Shown piece by piece: positions 9,717-21,519 of a stretch of 64,000 nucleotides of DNA. The stretch is from Ciona intestinalis (lineage: Eukaryota > Chordata > Ascidiacea > Phlebobranchia > Cionidae). The DNA lies in contig NC_020173.2 in the NCBI RefSeq assembly GCF_000224145.3, forward strand, positions 903,624 to 967,623. Reading direction: 5' to 3'. Position 1 is the stretch's first letter. Every line of letters starts with the position of its first letter. A model generated the notes under the pieces. That model saw only the letters and a list, made by a program, of their open reading frames with translations, was not told the DNA's origin and searched no databases. A program made the translations under genes and the position numbers.

Positions 9717-11179
9717 TCAAAGATTCTCCAAGGTCATTTCAGTCAGTTTTTCCTTGTTTGCACCCTTGAAAGTTGCAACCTGCAAATATAGAATTACCCA
9801 TCAGTTTAAAATAAGATATATTTTTGTGTTAAATATTGTCTTCCTGCAAAAACAGACTTGCTTACTCAATGCAAACCCAATGAAAAGATAGTTTCCCTGC
9901 CATGAGAAAAGTGGACATAAAATAATACCCTGCGTCATTAACCGGATTTAACCCATTGTTTAATGCTTCAATAATAAAAGAACAACTTCCCCAGGTCTGC
10001 TTTCCTTCATTATTGTGAAACAGTACAATTTAAAATGCACATACTGGTACTGTATAACAAGTCAAATCAAAAGGCAATGGAGTTGTTTTGACATCCAACT
10101 AAAGTCATAGTTTATGCCCAACTTACTTGTTTTCCATTTTTGTAAAATATAAATGTTGGCATGGCAGAAATTTCTGCTTGTTCTGCGACGTCCTATTAAA
10201 AAAAATTTATTACTTTTAAAAATTCTTATTATTATACCCTTTCAAAGTTTTCGTTTTTATCAAGCCGTTTTTTATTTTGTTTCATGAATAATAATTACTA
10301 AATTAAGGATTTTCAATAACGGTAATGAAGAACTGAAGATTATTTTTTGTAAGTGCGACTATCAATATAACAAGAGCATACTGTTTTATGTTGTGTATAG
10401 CAACCATATGTTTCAGGCGCTAGCTTTTTCAACTTAAAACTCCATAACTCACCGCTGCTTCATCCACGTCCACTTTCAAAACAACAAGTTTATCTGCATG
10501 TGTATTTGCTAACTCCTATAAATACAGTATATTTTAGTAATTTCATACATTGAAATAACTGAAAAACCATGACTGCAATCAAGTTACGTATAAACTCTTA
10601 TTGTGCTTTTATTAAGCATTTTTACAAGGTAGATACTAAAATATTTAAGTTTAAGCATATTCTGTTAAATATTTAACCCTCAGGCATATTCTGTTGTAGT
10701 ATGCGTGAGATATATATTTAATAGATCTAGAATGTGACTTGGAGATAAATATACAACATAATGATAGTTAAATTAAATATAAAAAAATTATGCCTGAGAC
10801 TGAGAGTACATGTTTTAGTATCTACCTTTTTACAACTGATAAATCTACAATGTCTAAAATATCAGCTACAGAAACATTGCAGTTTACCACAAATATTTTT
10901 AATTTTAACAATACGGTAACCTATATCTATCTCTTTAAATTCAGGGAAAATACAAATAAACCACATGATAATCAAACTACTTACTTTTACAGTTGGGGCA
11001 ATCATTTTGCATGGACCACACCAAAGAGCATGGAAATCAACCAACACCAATTTATTACCAGCATCTGCCAGAGCTTTGTTGAATTCAGCCTAAAAATGGA
11101 TAGCGATTTAATTTGAGAGATGTTCGGGGCGGACCAAATACACAAATCTTACCAGGTCACGAATATCTGGTATCGCCAT
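9717..11179 (-). CDS. TXN: thioredoxin
   Basis: Small dithiol oxidoreductase that passes electrons from thioredoxin reductase to protein disulfides. Five exons on the minus strand: 11153-11179, 10985-11089, 10453-10515, 10127-10192, 9717-9779, all with GT-AG junctions in phase. The product is 107 residues, the usual length. It contains WCGPCK with redox cysteines at about residues 33 and 36, the central strand [12 protein letters not shown], the cis-proline loop [11 protein letters not shown], and the C-terminal GANKEKL helix. It has no targeting extension, so it should be cytosolic. A near copy of exon 1 and part of exon 2 appears at 12376-12549 after an N gap. Its likely partner, the TrxR-type reductase, is at 28.3-33.6 kb. 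Confidence 0.93.
10626..10828. repeat. nested inverted repeat in thioredoxin intron 2
   Basis: Arms AAGGTAGATACTAAAA (10626-10641) and its exact reverse complement (10813-10828) enclose a second 10-bp pair, CTCAGGCATA (10679-10688) with its complement (10789-10798). This could be a small foldback element or an RNA hairpin in the intron. Confidence 0.4.
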
Positions 11180-11826
11180 TTTCAATTATTGGATAAAATC
11201 TTATTAACCACAATAAAAACTTAAGATCTATTAGAGAAATTTTATCATAAGATATTTGACTGTACAAATATTAACCTAAACCGATACTGAAGTATACCAT
11301 TAAAGAAAACTTTAGTTGGCTGAATCATGTTCTAGTTTAGTCCACATCTAAACTTCATATTTCTGACCGGAGAGATAACACAATGTAAAAAAACGCCTCG
11401 CTCTTTTATAGTGAACGGAAAGATCGAGAAAACCCGATACTGCGCGATCTTTGTTGTTTTACAAGTCATAGACAATCGCCGGTTTTTATGTCGAAATCAC
11501 GTACCGTACACTCGAAATCACACGTACGGTACGCTGCTCACAGCTTCTCAAGTACAATGCGTTGTGAACACGCACCATACACAATACGTAATCGGAGTTC
11601 CCTAAATAAAGCACGTGATGTGGTCATGCGGTAAGCGCATGAACGCATTCTGAAGCATTATAGACCTTTTTACATCATAAGCCGTCGTATTTGATTTATA
11701 TAACAGCACCAAAGGTGAAAGGTCGAAAACTTTATAAGACGACTGTTAGCTTGATACACGTCAATTGGTAATGTGTAAAATAATGAAAAGTATCTATGGC
11801 TTGATGCATAAAACGGGGAAATTCCG
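11006..11826. repeat. first copy of an ~800-bp near-identical duplication
   Basis: It matches 12376-13164 with only scattered single-base differences and a few indels, notably an extra 28 bp near 11500. It covers part of thioredoxin exon 2, exon 1 and the upstream region. The match ends sharply at AAATTCCG in both copies. Confidence 0.9.
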
Positions 11827-12325
11827 GCGGCTGCAATTTCATAAAAGCGGGTTCACACTACGGGCGGTCAAAGCGCTACCGATCGGAGAGAGCGATTGTC
11901 GGCGGTTGTCTGCAGACAAAGCATCTACACACAAATGTAAAATCGCCTCGTATCCTGTTCTGTTTGGCGGGAAGTTGGAAAACAAATGTAATAGTTTTAG
12001 CGTAAATATGCGATTGAAGTTAAAGAAAATACATAGGAGAGAATATAATTTCGTTTAGCAGGCATTGGATTTTAAATTTTTTAACGCAGATGCCGAATTT
12101 ATTAAGGAATTGGCTAATGTTATATCTGTCTATATATATCCATATAGTTTGGTTTTATTTCATCATATTTCAACAAAGTAATTGTGTATCGTGTAATTAC
12201 TGTAATATTGAACTGTTTTATTCATTTTTTTGTTGAAAATGCTCTTAACAGTAGTCGCAAAACCTTAACGAACGTTGTTTTTAATATTATTATGCTAAAT
12301 TTACAATATAGTATTCATGCAACAA

Positions 12326-12375
12326 NNNNNNNNNNNNNNNNNNNNNNNNNNNNNNNNNNNNNNNNNNNNNNNNNN
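12326..12375. other. assembly gap (50 N)
   Basis: A run of 50 N marks a scaffold join of unknown true length. The sequence on its right edge restarts inside thioredoxin exon 2, already seen at 11006. Confidence 0.99.
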
Positions 12376-13164
12376 TTTGCATGGACCACACCAAAGAGCA
12401 TGGAAATCAACCAACACCAATTTATTACCAGCATCTGCCAGAGCTTTGTTGAATTCAGCCTAAAAATGGATAGCGATTTAATTTGAGAGACGTTCGGGGC
12501 GGACCAAATACACAAATCTTACCAGGTCACGAATATCTGGTATCGCCATTTTCAATTATTGGATAAAATCTTATTAACCACAATAAAAACTTAAGATCTA
12601 TTAGAGAAATTTTATCATAAGATATTTGACTGTACAAATAATAACCTAAACCGATACTGAAGTATACCATTAAAGAAAACTTTAGTTGGCTGAATCATGT
12701 TCTAGTTTAGTCCACATCTAAACTTCATATTTCTGACCGGAGAGATAACACAATGTAAAAAAACGCCTCGCTCTTTTATAGTGAACAGAAAGATCGAGAA
12801 AACCCGATACTGCGCGATCTTTGTTGTTTTACAAGTCATAGACAATCGCCGGTTTTTATGTCGAAATCACGTACGCTGCTCACAGCTACTCAAGTACAAT
12901 GCGAAACACGCACCATACACAATACGTAATCGGAGTTCCCTAAATAAAGCACGTGATGTGGTCATGCGATAAGCGCATGAACGCATTCTGTAGCATTATA
13001 GACCTTTTTACATCATAAGCCGTCGTATTTGATTTATATAACAGCACCAAAGGTGAAAGGTCGAAAACTTTATAAGACGACTGTTAGCTTGATACACGTC
13101 AATTGGTAATGTGTAAAATAATGAAAAGTATCTATGGCTTGATGCACAAAACGGGGAAATTCCG
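12376..13164. repeat. second copy of the thioredoxin 5' segment, probably an alternative haplotype
   Basis: Begins directly at the N gap. It holds a partial thioredoxin exon 2 (12376-12459) and an intact exon 1 (12523-12549), both minus strand, plus the upstream region. No further thioredoxin exons can follow because the gap cuts them off. Allelic-level divergence and a start exactly at a gap point to an uncollapsed haplotype rather than a second gene. Confidence 0.75.
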
Positions 13165-13375
13165 CTATGTACTTTTCGTGCCAAAGCGGTTCATCACTAG
13201 CGATCAAGTATACAAGCAATCAAGCATGAAACCTAAGAATTGCTGGTCTACTTTTCCTATTCACATACATAGCTAATTATTTGATATAATTTACCATCCT
13301 TTTTTTGTGTAGATAATAGGTGTAACTATTATAATACTACTGTTAGTGATAAAGAATCTCTGACAACGTTATTTA

Positions 13376-13729
13376 ATGTCAGCACATTCCCGAGTGGTGA
13401 GAGGTTTGTATAAGAGAATTTTAAGACTGCATGAAGGCTTTCCTTTAGACCTAAAAGTAATTGGCGACCAGTACGTGAAAAGCGAGTTCAAGTTACACAA
13501 AGACTCACCACCGGAATTTGTACCAGAGTTCTTGCAACAGTGGAATGAGTACGCTGATTCATTGGACTCACAAATAAAACATAGCGGGACACAAACCCAA
13601 TCTCTTGGAAAAAATTTGGATTCAAAAACTTTGGATAACTTGTCGGACGATCAGGCTGTACAGCTTTTTGAGCTTATGAAAGAAACGAATAAGGAAAATC
13701 GACAATTCAATATTAAAGAGGAAGATTAA
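13376..13729 (+). CDS. SDHAF3: succinate dehydrogenase assembly factor 3 (ACN9 family)
   Basis: Mitochondrial matrix LYR-type factor that helps mature the iron-sulfur subunit of complex II. A single exon gives 117 residues, close to the family's length. The N terminus carries GLYKRILRLHEGFP, an LYR-like motif with Lys in the third place, then DLKVIGDQYVKSEFKLHK and FLQQWNEYADSL, both typical of Acn9. The C terminus has DDQAVQLFELMKE, matching the family's conserved final helix. The start is the first ATG of the open frame. A second short open frame starts only 24 nt after the stop, so the two may be co-transcribed. Confidence 0.9.
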   Translation: MSAHSRVVRGLYKRILRLHEGFPLDLKVIGDQYVKSEFKLHKDSPPEFVPEFLQQWNEYADSLDSQIKHSGTQTQSLGKNLDSKTLDNLSDDQAVQLFELMKETNKENRQFNIKEED

Positions 13730-13753
13730 TATAAAAGTATAAACATTACAAAT

Positions 13754-14038
13754 ATGATGTCAAAAGCTTTGGTTTCAAAAGTAAACCTATTTTTTTCAAT
13801 TTCAAAACCTGCCTTACCCAGGTTAAATTTAAGACATTACAGGCCATATACTGAATTGGACAAGTTGGTAGCACGTGAGGACTTGGGTGGTCTTTATTCA
13901 AAATGGAAACATATGAAAAGACGAGGAGATCCAGAAATTAAAGTTGACCCTGATGATGAAGTTAATATTTGGACAGAACTTGGTGGTGAAAAAAAAAGTG
14001 ACACCACCGTCAAACATGCTGATTCATCAAAAAAATAA
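13754..14038 (+). CDS. small protein with a mitochondrial-type presequence, function unknown
   Basis: A 94-residue single-exon frame starting MMSKALVSKVN. The first ~28 residues are rich in basic, hydroxylated and hydrophobic residues without acids, and end before RPYTELD, as in mitochondrial presequences. The remainder is charged (LVAREDLGGLYSKWKHMKRR, then DPDDEVNIWTELGG) and ends Lys-rich. I do not recognise the family. It begins 24 nt after the SDHAF3 stop on the same strand. Ascidians trans-splice and have operons with short intercistronic gaps, so this is probably the second cistron. Its coding nature is supported by the full-length frame, the targeting-like N terminus and this context. 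Confidence 0.65.
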   Translation: MMSKALVSKVNLFFSISKPALPRLNLRHYRPYTELDKLVAREDLGGLYSKWKHMKRRGDPEIKVDPDDEVNIWTELGGEKKSDTTVKHADSSKK

Positions 14039-15443
14039 AGATCATTTTTAATTCCTATTTTTTCTCCTAGTAGTATAATACTGTGATCACTTCGCTTGTA
14101 TTCTAAGACAATAATAATCTAAATTTAAAGTACTCTTTTCAGACTCCGAGCATTAACCTTGAAATTATTCAGTTCGCCTATTTAAAGCAAATGCATTAGA
14201 AGTGCCTATTTGGACCTAATGGTTCAATGCATTTGTTAAAAGGACCTGTTTTGTACACAGTACGAACATATTTAGCTGATTAGTTTCTTGATAAAGACAC
14301 TTGAAATGCAATGTCACAATATTTACTACACAAGCGAATAAACATGTCAGGCAAAGGTGGAAGTCATGAAACGTTAACACGAAGGTATTTCATACTGCTG
14401 GTGAACAATAACAAAACGGAATGTGGCAAACATAGTGCAATTGTACAGCAGAAACATTGATGGAAAGCCAATTACAAAATTCATTTCAGATCAGCAGCCC
14501 TTTGGTTGTTCACATATATGAGCAATAGGATGTGAGGTATGCAATATAAACTCTCAAATAGTGTTTAGGTTTAGTGTACGCTGTGTAAAGGTACAAAGCA
14601 GGATTTAATGAATTAGAGTTGATATATTTTACAACGATTGAAAATACAAAGGGTGGTTACAGAGTTGGGTAAAATAAAATTGTTACAGAAGCTAGTGGGT
14701 ACAAAACAGTGATACAAAGGTACACGCACCAGGGAATAGTTACAGGGAATCACTATGGTATAATATGGATATAAAAAGCATTATTGCTAAAATAGTATAG
14801 CCACCAATAATGTGGGTCAGCTTAAAAATGGGTAAAACTCAAAACCAATATGAGAATAATGGAATGCAACTTGTGTAAAAGCACAGGTTGGCAGTGATTA
14901 TAGTAGTTGGGTTATGCCAAAACATGTGTAACATGATCATTATTTACAAGGATGTAGCAAAAATACAATGATTGGAAGTTTCAATCATGTTTGGGTTACA
15001 AAATGAAACTAAAAACCAGATTTTCAAAAATAATAACGTGGTAACACTTTGTCCACAAAACTGATATAATTCATTTTGAAGGTCAAATGTAAAATTAGTT
15101 AGTGCAAACTAGGAAAAAATACAAATCAGCTTCACAGCTGTGTTGCAATAGGGCAGTTGACTGTCAGTGAAGAAGTTTTTATAGGATGAAGAAATTGCTT
15201 CATTCACGGCGCTTGGTGGTGTTGTACTAAGAAAACAACACTGCAATGACAAGTGTGTATTACGTGGCTTACTGAGGTAAAAAGGGAAGTAGCACCTGTT
15301 AATTTGGTGCTGTCATCTGGAAATACACATTAAGAACAAATGAAACGGTAGGTAGTATAGTATAAAACAGACGCAATAAGGTAAAAGCATTTGGTTGTGA
15401 TGTAATTTTTGTCACAATTATTGCCAATTTAGATTTAAATCCA
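14039..15443. other. 3' region between convergent genes
   Basis: It lies between the SDHAF3 pair (+) and the stop codon of the zinc-finger gene (-). It probably holds a long 3' UTR of the zinc-finger gene. I saw no further coding exon or structured RNA that I could support. Confidence 0.45.
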
Positions 15444-18400
15444 TCACATTTCGGCATGCACAAGCGAATGTGTTGACAACTGGGGAATATTTTCAAAGCG
15501 TGCTTGTGGCTCCTTGTAAGCAAAATGGCCCAAAACAGACATATTGTTTGTCATATGTAATGCCTCGATCTTGGAAAAGCCCTTTTGGTCGACTGAATGT
15601 GGCTTTGAATTGCTTTGGAGTTGCTTTCTGCTTGTACAGACTGAGGAATTGATCTTCTTGCTCTTGTGTTGCTTCCGGATGTGCACAAGAAGAGAGTCAG
15701 AGGTGGAAAAACTACGACCGCATCCGATGCAGATGTGACACTTGGTGGCGCTGTGGTGAGCTACAGCCAGATGACTTTTGAGAAGATAAATCTTCGGAAA
15801 CCCAGGATGCACACAGCAATGGCATTTATACCTCAACTGAATCCTGGACTTCATTTTTTTAATCATGGCTTTTCCATAATAAATTTTTATTCTGTTCTTT
15901 CGTTTGGTATTTATCTTAACTGCAGTCATCTTCTTTGGTGGATTCAGTTTAAACTGGATTGATCTGCCTTGGCCAATGACCTCAGACGTTAAAGGGTTAG
16001 ACTTAATATTTAATTTTGAAGAAATGTCATGGCTCTCATCATCATTAGCAGTAAGTAACATTGATAGTTGTGAATTGTCTTCATGCAGTTCATGTCCTTG
16101 TACTTCACTGTTGTGTAAGTTGGGCTGTAGCGGAACAGTTGAAAAATTGACGATCTGCTATATAAGAATTAGTAATAGTATTAGGATATTTTACTCAGTA
16201 TTACTGTGTGTTGAATTGGACTTACCTGCTGTGGCGTTTGCTGTATTGTTGCATTTGACACAACATGTACTTCATTGTTCTGTTTGTTTAGCTGTAAGAA
16301 ACAGTATTTTTAAATGCAATGAATAGACTTTATTATTAAAATATTGAAACAGTAAAGATCTGGTGCTATGAAAACGTAATAAACAAAAATCAAATTCAAA
16401 CCAATTGTATAATTAATAAACAGATATATATTGCGCCTGAATGGCATTCGCATTCAAATTGATTCCATATGAATAGAAGATTGACAATGCCATTTAAGCA
16501 AAATATATTTTTTTTTTATTATGAAATTGGTTGGGCTTGATTTTTTCAGTTACATTTTCTTAACACTTAATCCTTACTGTCTTTCTTTACACAAGAATTG
16601 TACAACTTTAAAAGCACCAGATCAGAGTCAGATTCCGGAAATTGATTACATTGCAGTTATATTAAAACAGAGGCGTATTTAACACACAAGCAACAAAACC
16701 TAAACTAATTACCATTTTCTTGCTTTCATTTTGATCATAAGGTTTTGAACCCATCTTTTCTCCTTGATTTACTTGATCAAGGTCATTAAACAAGTATCCG
16801 TATTTGCTCCGGAGGTCTTCTGATCTGTTCTTGTTCTTCGCAAAATGCTTCCTCTGCATGTGACCTCTCAGATGATGGGTGGTCAAACAACGCTTGCCAC
16901 ACTCAGGGCAGTTGCATGGGTTTAATTGAGAAGCAACCGGACTGTCTGCCTTCGAATCAATGTGAGCTCGCATATGTCGCTGTAGGTAGCAGAGCCTAAA
17001 AATTTTAAAACCATATATGTAAGCCACCAAATTTTACACACAAAAATTTGATCATTTGCAAACAAAACTTTTACTATAAACTTTTTAGTGTAGCGTGTTA
17101 GTTTTGATTTTTTTCTAAAAAAACCTATTTGGGACCAGTACATAATCTGCACAGTCCAGTAGTTAACAGAATTGCATTTCTTACCGGTCAAATGTAGAAT
17201 CACATTCCCTGCATCGGAACGGTCGCTCTCGTAGATGCACGAACCTTATGTGTCGTTTTACGTTGCCGGCTTGCGCAAATCGCTTGTTGCATATGCAACA
17301 TTCATGAGGGTTGAGACTCAAGTGAACTGCTTCTACATGTTGCATCAACTTGTCGATTCCCTGTGGGAAAACATGGTTTTAGTGGCCTGAACACCACAGC
17401 CACAATTAATTAATTAAGGCTTAAAATGGGAGATTGTAAGATACAAGGGCGATGAAAGAAAATCTAGTCATTTAGTTAATAGCCATTCTAGTATGCATTG
17501 ATGTTCAGGTAAAATAAGATGTCTGTAGTGAATACACCAACACTTTATTATTTACAGTACGATAGAAAAACACCTACTCACCTCATACACCTCACTGCAT
17601 ACAGTACAGTTGTAACTTAAATTCTCGCTGGCTGGATCTTTGGTAATCATCCCAAGTCCTTGATCATCATCTTCTTCTTCTTCATCTCTCCTCCGTTTCT
17701 TCTTAGGTCTTCCTCTCTTCACTTGAAACGAGCCATTTTCGTAACTTTTGTCTCCATTGAGTGAATCTTGCTGCAGGGGGGGTATGACTGTAATATCATG
17801 GCACACTGGTGCTGAGAAGACTTTTACTTCAGGATAAGACAAAGCCTGGCCTGGATATGCTGCACCAGTTTCCTGTTGCACTGATGAGGCTTGGTAGTAA
17901 TCCCTTGAATCAACTTGGTCTGTTTGCATTCGGGCTCTGCTGGGGTAGTGAAAGTTCGGCAGTGGCGAGTTGGACTGGAAAACTGATGGCCCCGCACTCA
18001 AGTAGTCAGTGGAAGAAAAAGAGAGGTCATCATATGAGAAATCAGATAGAGCTTTCATTGCCATTGAAAAAGCTTCGGAAACTGTGTTTGGTTCAGAATA
18101 CACAATGGGTGCTGCTGACTGCAAGGTGTTTGAGGCACAGGATGTAAAATATTGCTGAGAATGCATTGCTTGTGTTGTGTCAGTTACAGAATTTTGAACG
18201 ATATTTTTAGGCATTTTATTTTCTATTTCTTTTTGGTTTGCAGTGTAACTTTCCACTGTTAACTTCTCTTCTTGCACAGCATGTGGTGCTGGGGCGGTAA
18301 GAACACTTTCAGATTTTATTGGTTTCACTGCATGCTCTATGTTCTGACTTGCAGTTGTTATTTGAGGGACAACATTAAATGGAAAAGTTTCAGGTACAGC

Positions 18401-21400
18401 CTTTGGAAGTTCTATTTGGAAATTAGGTTCACTTTGGTGGTGAGCTTGTACTGAAAACAAAGTGTAAATGACAAATGTAAGATGGTTGAGTGGAAAATTT
18501 ATGTTTTATTTCGAATTTCATAAATACCTGGTTCTGGTTGGGCAGTAGGGTTTAAAGCATTTGCAACTGTTGTATTCACTGTAGGTTGTGATTGTGTGCT
18601 GACACTAGGTGATGCTACAGCAGTTGAAGTATTGCTGATTGCACTTGTACTATTCTCTTCCATAACGTCTCTACAACATATAACATTAATTTTTAAACAC
18701 ATAATGTATCAATATGGTGATTTAAAAAATATTACATACAAGTAGGTTACAGTCCAAATAATATATTCAGAAAGAGTTCTGCTTTTCATCACAAAAGAAC
18801 AACACAGTCATTGACATCCTGAAACCTCATTTACCACACAGGATGCACCACAACAAGCCAATACAAATTCCAAATGTGTCAAAAGTTATGTTTTGCATAA
18901 ATACTCATTGAAACTGAACAGGAAACTAATGCTTATTCACTTTCTATAGATCTAATTTTACATCTTAACTGTAGTAGCCTGTGGACCGAATTACTCTACT
19001 AACTATATAACATTAACTCTTACTAACCTGTCCTGCAATTACCAACTGTTATTGTGAAAAGCTTTGAAAATGAGCTTGTATGGAGCCACAAGCCATTAAA
19101 ACTGATGATTCGAAAATTTTCAATTACATGCATTAAATAATGCATGGCACCCCTGCAGTAAATGATTTCATTAATCGACTGCTGGCTAAAAACTGGCCTT
19201 TGTTCAACCTGACATGGCTAATTTTAGCATCTGCACTTGGAGTAAAACAAAATCCTTTCTAACTCAGAATGTGCCCCGCCCGACATATGAAAGAAAGATA
19301 AGAGCTCAAATTGTGGGCAATTCTAAAACATTGCATGACAAAGAGTTGACAAAGAGCGAGAGAGAGAGCTTGCCCAGGTGAAATGCATGAATAATTAATA
19401 TCTCAAAGTGGAATCACTCAAATCTAATGTTCTTGCATATTAAAGCATGCTTTCCACAAGAGCTTTGGGCTTCCAAGAGAAGCTGTAATATTGACAGCAA
19501 CTGGAAGAGAAAAAAAAATTGGAAAGCAAAAAGGTAGCTTAAGTTTAATTTCAAACAAACCATGCTCCATGGACTTGAATATTTAAACTTTGAAATACAT
19601 TTACCACAACCAACCAGACACATTACGCATATAGTTAATTAAACAGGCTTTCCTAATGTTGTTGTTTTTACCAACCAATATACAAAGCACACCTTGACCT
19701 TACCCATGCAATTTCTTTACATGCCGCTTTAAATTTTTTTCAGATGAGACAGTTTTGTTGCATAAACTACATGAGTATGTCCTGCTACACTGGTTGATAT
19801 TTTTCATATACTCCAAATCCTGTGCTTCATGTAAACTAGTAGCATGATTTTCAAACTCCTGCAGGTTCACTATTCGTATGTTACACCTGCAAGAACATAG
19901 TACAACATAAAAACACTGTCAAGGGTTGTATTATAACGTATCTTTTAGTAACACAGAAAGACTATTAGTGATAGGCCATAACATACTTTAATTAAAAGGG
20001 AGACTGACAAAATCTAAACACCTTTGACCTAAATATAAACAACACCAAAACAACTTGTCGGTCTGCAACTGATTTCAGTTAGTTATAAAGAAAGGCTAGT
20101 TAAACACACAAAGTGATACTATTTCAAAACTTTATATTATTTTAAACTACTCAAGCGTATATTCTACCAACATTTATTACAGTGCATCTCTATATATACA
20201 CTCACAATATTTTGCCTACAAAAAACACGATTTTTGTTCATACCTGACACATAAATGTCCCTTTGTTGTTATGCCAGAGTGTGAGGTTTGTCCGTGCCGT
20301 AAAAGGGTGCTTATTGAAGCGAAACCCTTAGAGCACTCTCCACATTGGTATGGGTGTTCACGGTCATGGACAGAAAGAAGATGCCTTTTCAAGTGATCTC
20401 CTCTTTTGAATACCTAGCAAGTTTGTAATACATTGTTATCAATATCCGTCATATACTTTCAACAACATGTTATATTAAAAATAATTATATATAATCAAAA
20501 ATTTAGTAAACATTTAGATCTCAATTCCCATCTATTTAAATAAAGTACAAATGAAATTATGTTTTTACACAGTTTGCAATTTTGTTATCCTATGTATAAA
20601 AATATAATAATAAAATATTATACATAAGTTCTAAGGTTAATTATGTTTCATAAATACCTTGGCACATTTTGGACATGTGAAAGATCTGTTTGCACGAGAA
20701 CTTTTACCGTCATTGCTGCTGTTGGAAGTGGGACTATTGCTCATGTCAGATTTTGGAGACTGGAGGTGGTTTGCAGTGCGTTGATGGTGGTGTATGTTGT
20801 GTGTTGTGTTGTCCCATGTTGGGGGCTGGGAGACTGGAGCTTGATTGGGGTATTGAGACATTCTTTGGTAGGGATTATTTTGCATGGGGTAACCACTGCT
20901 AGTGGGGTTGTTGTAAAACATGGGGGACGTTTGGGGCAGGGAATGGTTGTTGTTGTTGTTGTTCTTTAATGCAAAACTTGGAGGTGCAGTTGAAACTGGG
21001 TTGGGTTGGTGATATGCAGAATTTGGCATCAGGTGTTGTGGTTGAGTAAAACCACTGTGAGTTGAGGCTTGCATGGGTGTAGGGTTGGACATGGATATAT
21101 TCGGGTGTGGGACTCCAGCTTGGTGGGGCATGCATGGTCTGTTGTGCAAATCATGGTGGCTTTGGGTGCTGGGGCTGTATGGGGATTTATGCTGTAACGA
21201 ATAGGGCTGTGGGGCAAAGTTTGTGGCATGAGGAGACCCTGTTTGAGGGACAGGGAAGTTAGAATAACCTGTGAAAATAAAGTTGACCAGTTTAGTAACA
21301 AAGCAGGAAATATGAACAATTAAACATATGATACTTGTCTACTTTATTACTTTAAAAGAGTTTACCATTATTTTATAAATATATGTACCTAAGTCCTATT

Positions 21401-21519
21401 AATTAGTCTATTGTAATAATTTTAATTTAACACATTATGCATTATCGTTAAAATTTACCATTGTGTAGCCCTCTATGCGGGGATGCATTATTAGAATGTG
21501 AGGGTGGCTGTTGGTACAT
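15444..21519 (-). CDS. ten-finger C2H2 zinc-finger protein, probable transcription factor
   Basis: Ten phase-consistent exons give 1091 residues: 21459-21519, 20658-21268, 20244-20413, 19704-19886, 18528-18670, 17582-18450, 17185-17360, 16713-16995, 16226-16291, 15444-16157. The N-terminal ~215 residues are Pro/Gln/Asn/Ser/His-rich with an Asn run. Fingers 1-4 (about 219-341) begin CPKC, CGEC, CVRC and CSLC. A Ser/Thr/Gln-rich stretch follows, then an AT-hook-like KRGRPKKKRRR with an acidic run (about 635-655). Fingers 5-8 begin CTVC, CCIC, CREC and CPEC; fingers 9-10 (CHCC, CIGC) are in the last exon. Several fingers are split by introns, which argues for an old gene. No one-to-one vertebrate orthologue is obvious to me. 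The start rests on the first ATG in exon 1 that keeps phase with the low-complexity region. Confidence 0.85.

Noticed and set aside
12376-12549. A second, partial thioredoxin gene
   Set aside because: It begins exactly at an N gap and matches the first copy at allelic divergence, so an assembly haplotype duplicate is more likely.
20643-20969. Val/Gly/Leu-rich frame on the plus strand across the zinc-finger gene
   Set aside because: It is the complement of the Asn/Pro/Gln-rich coding exon and has no independent support.
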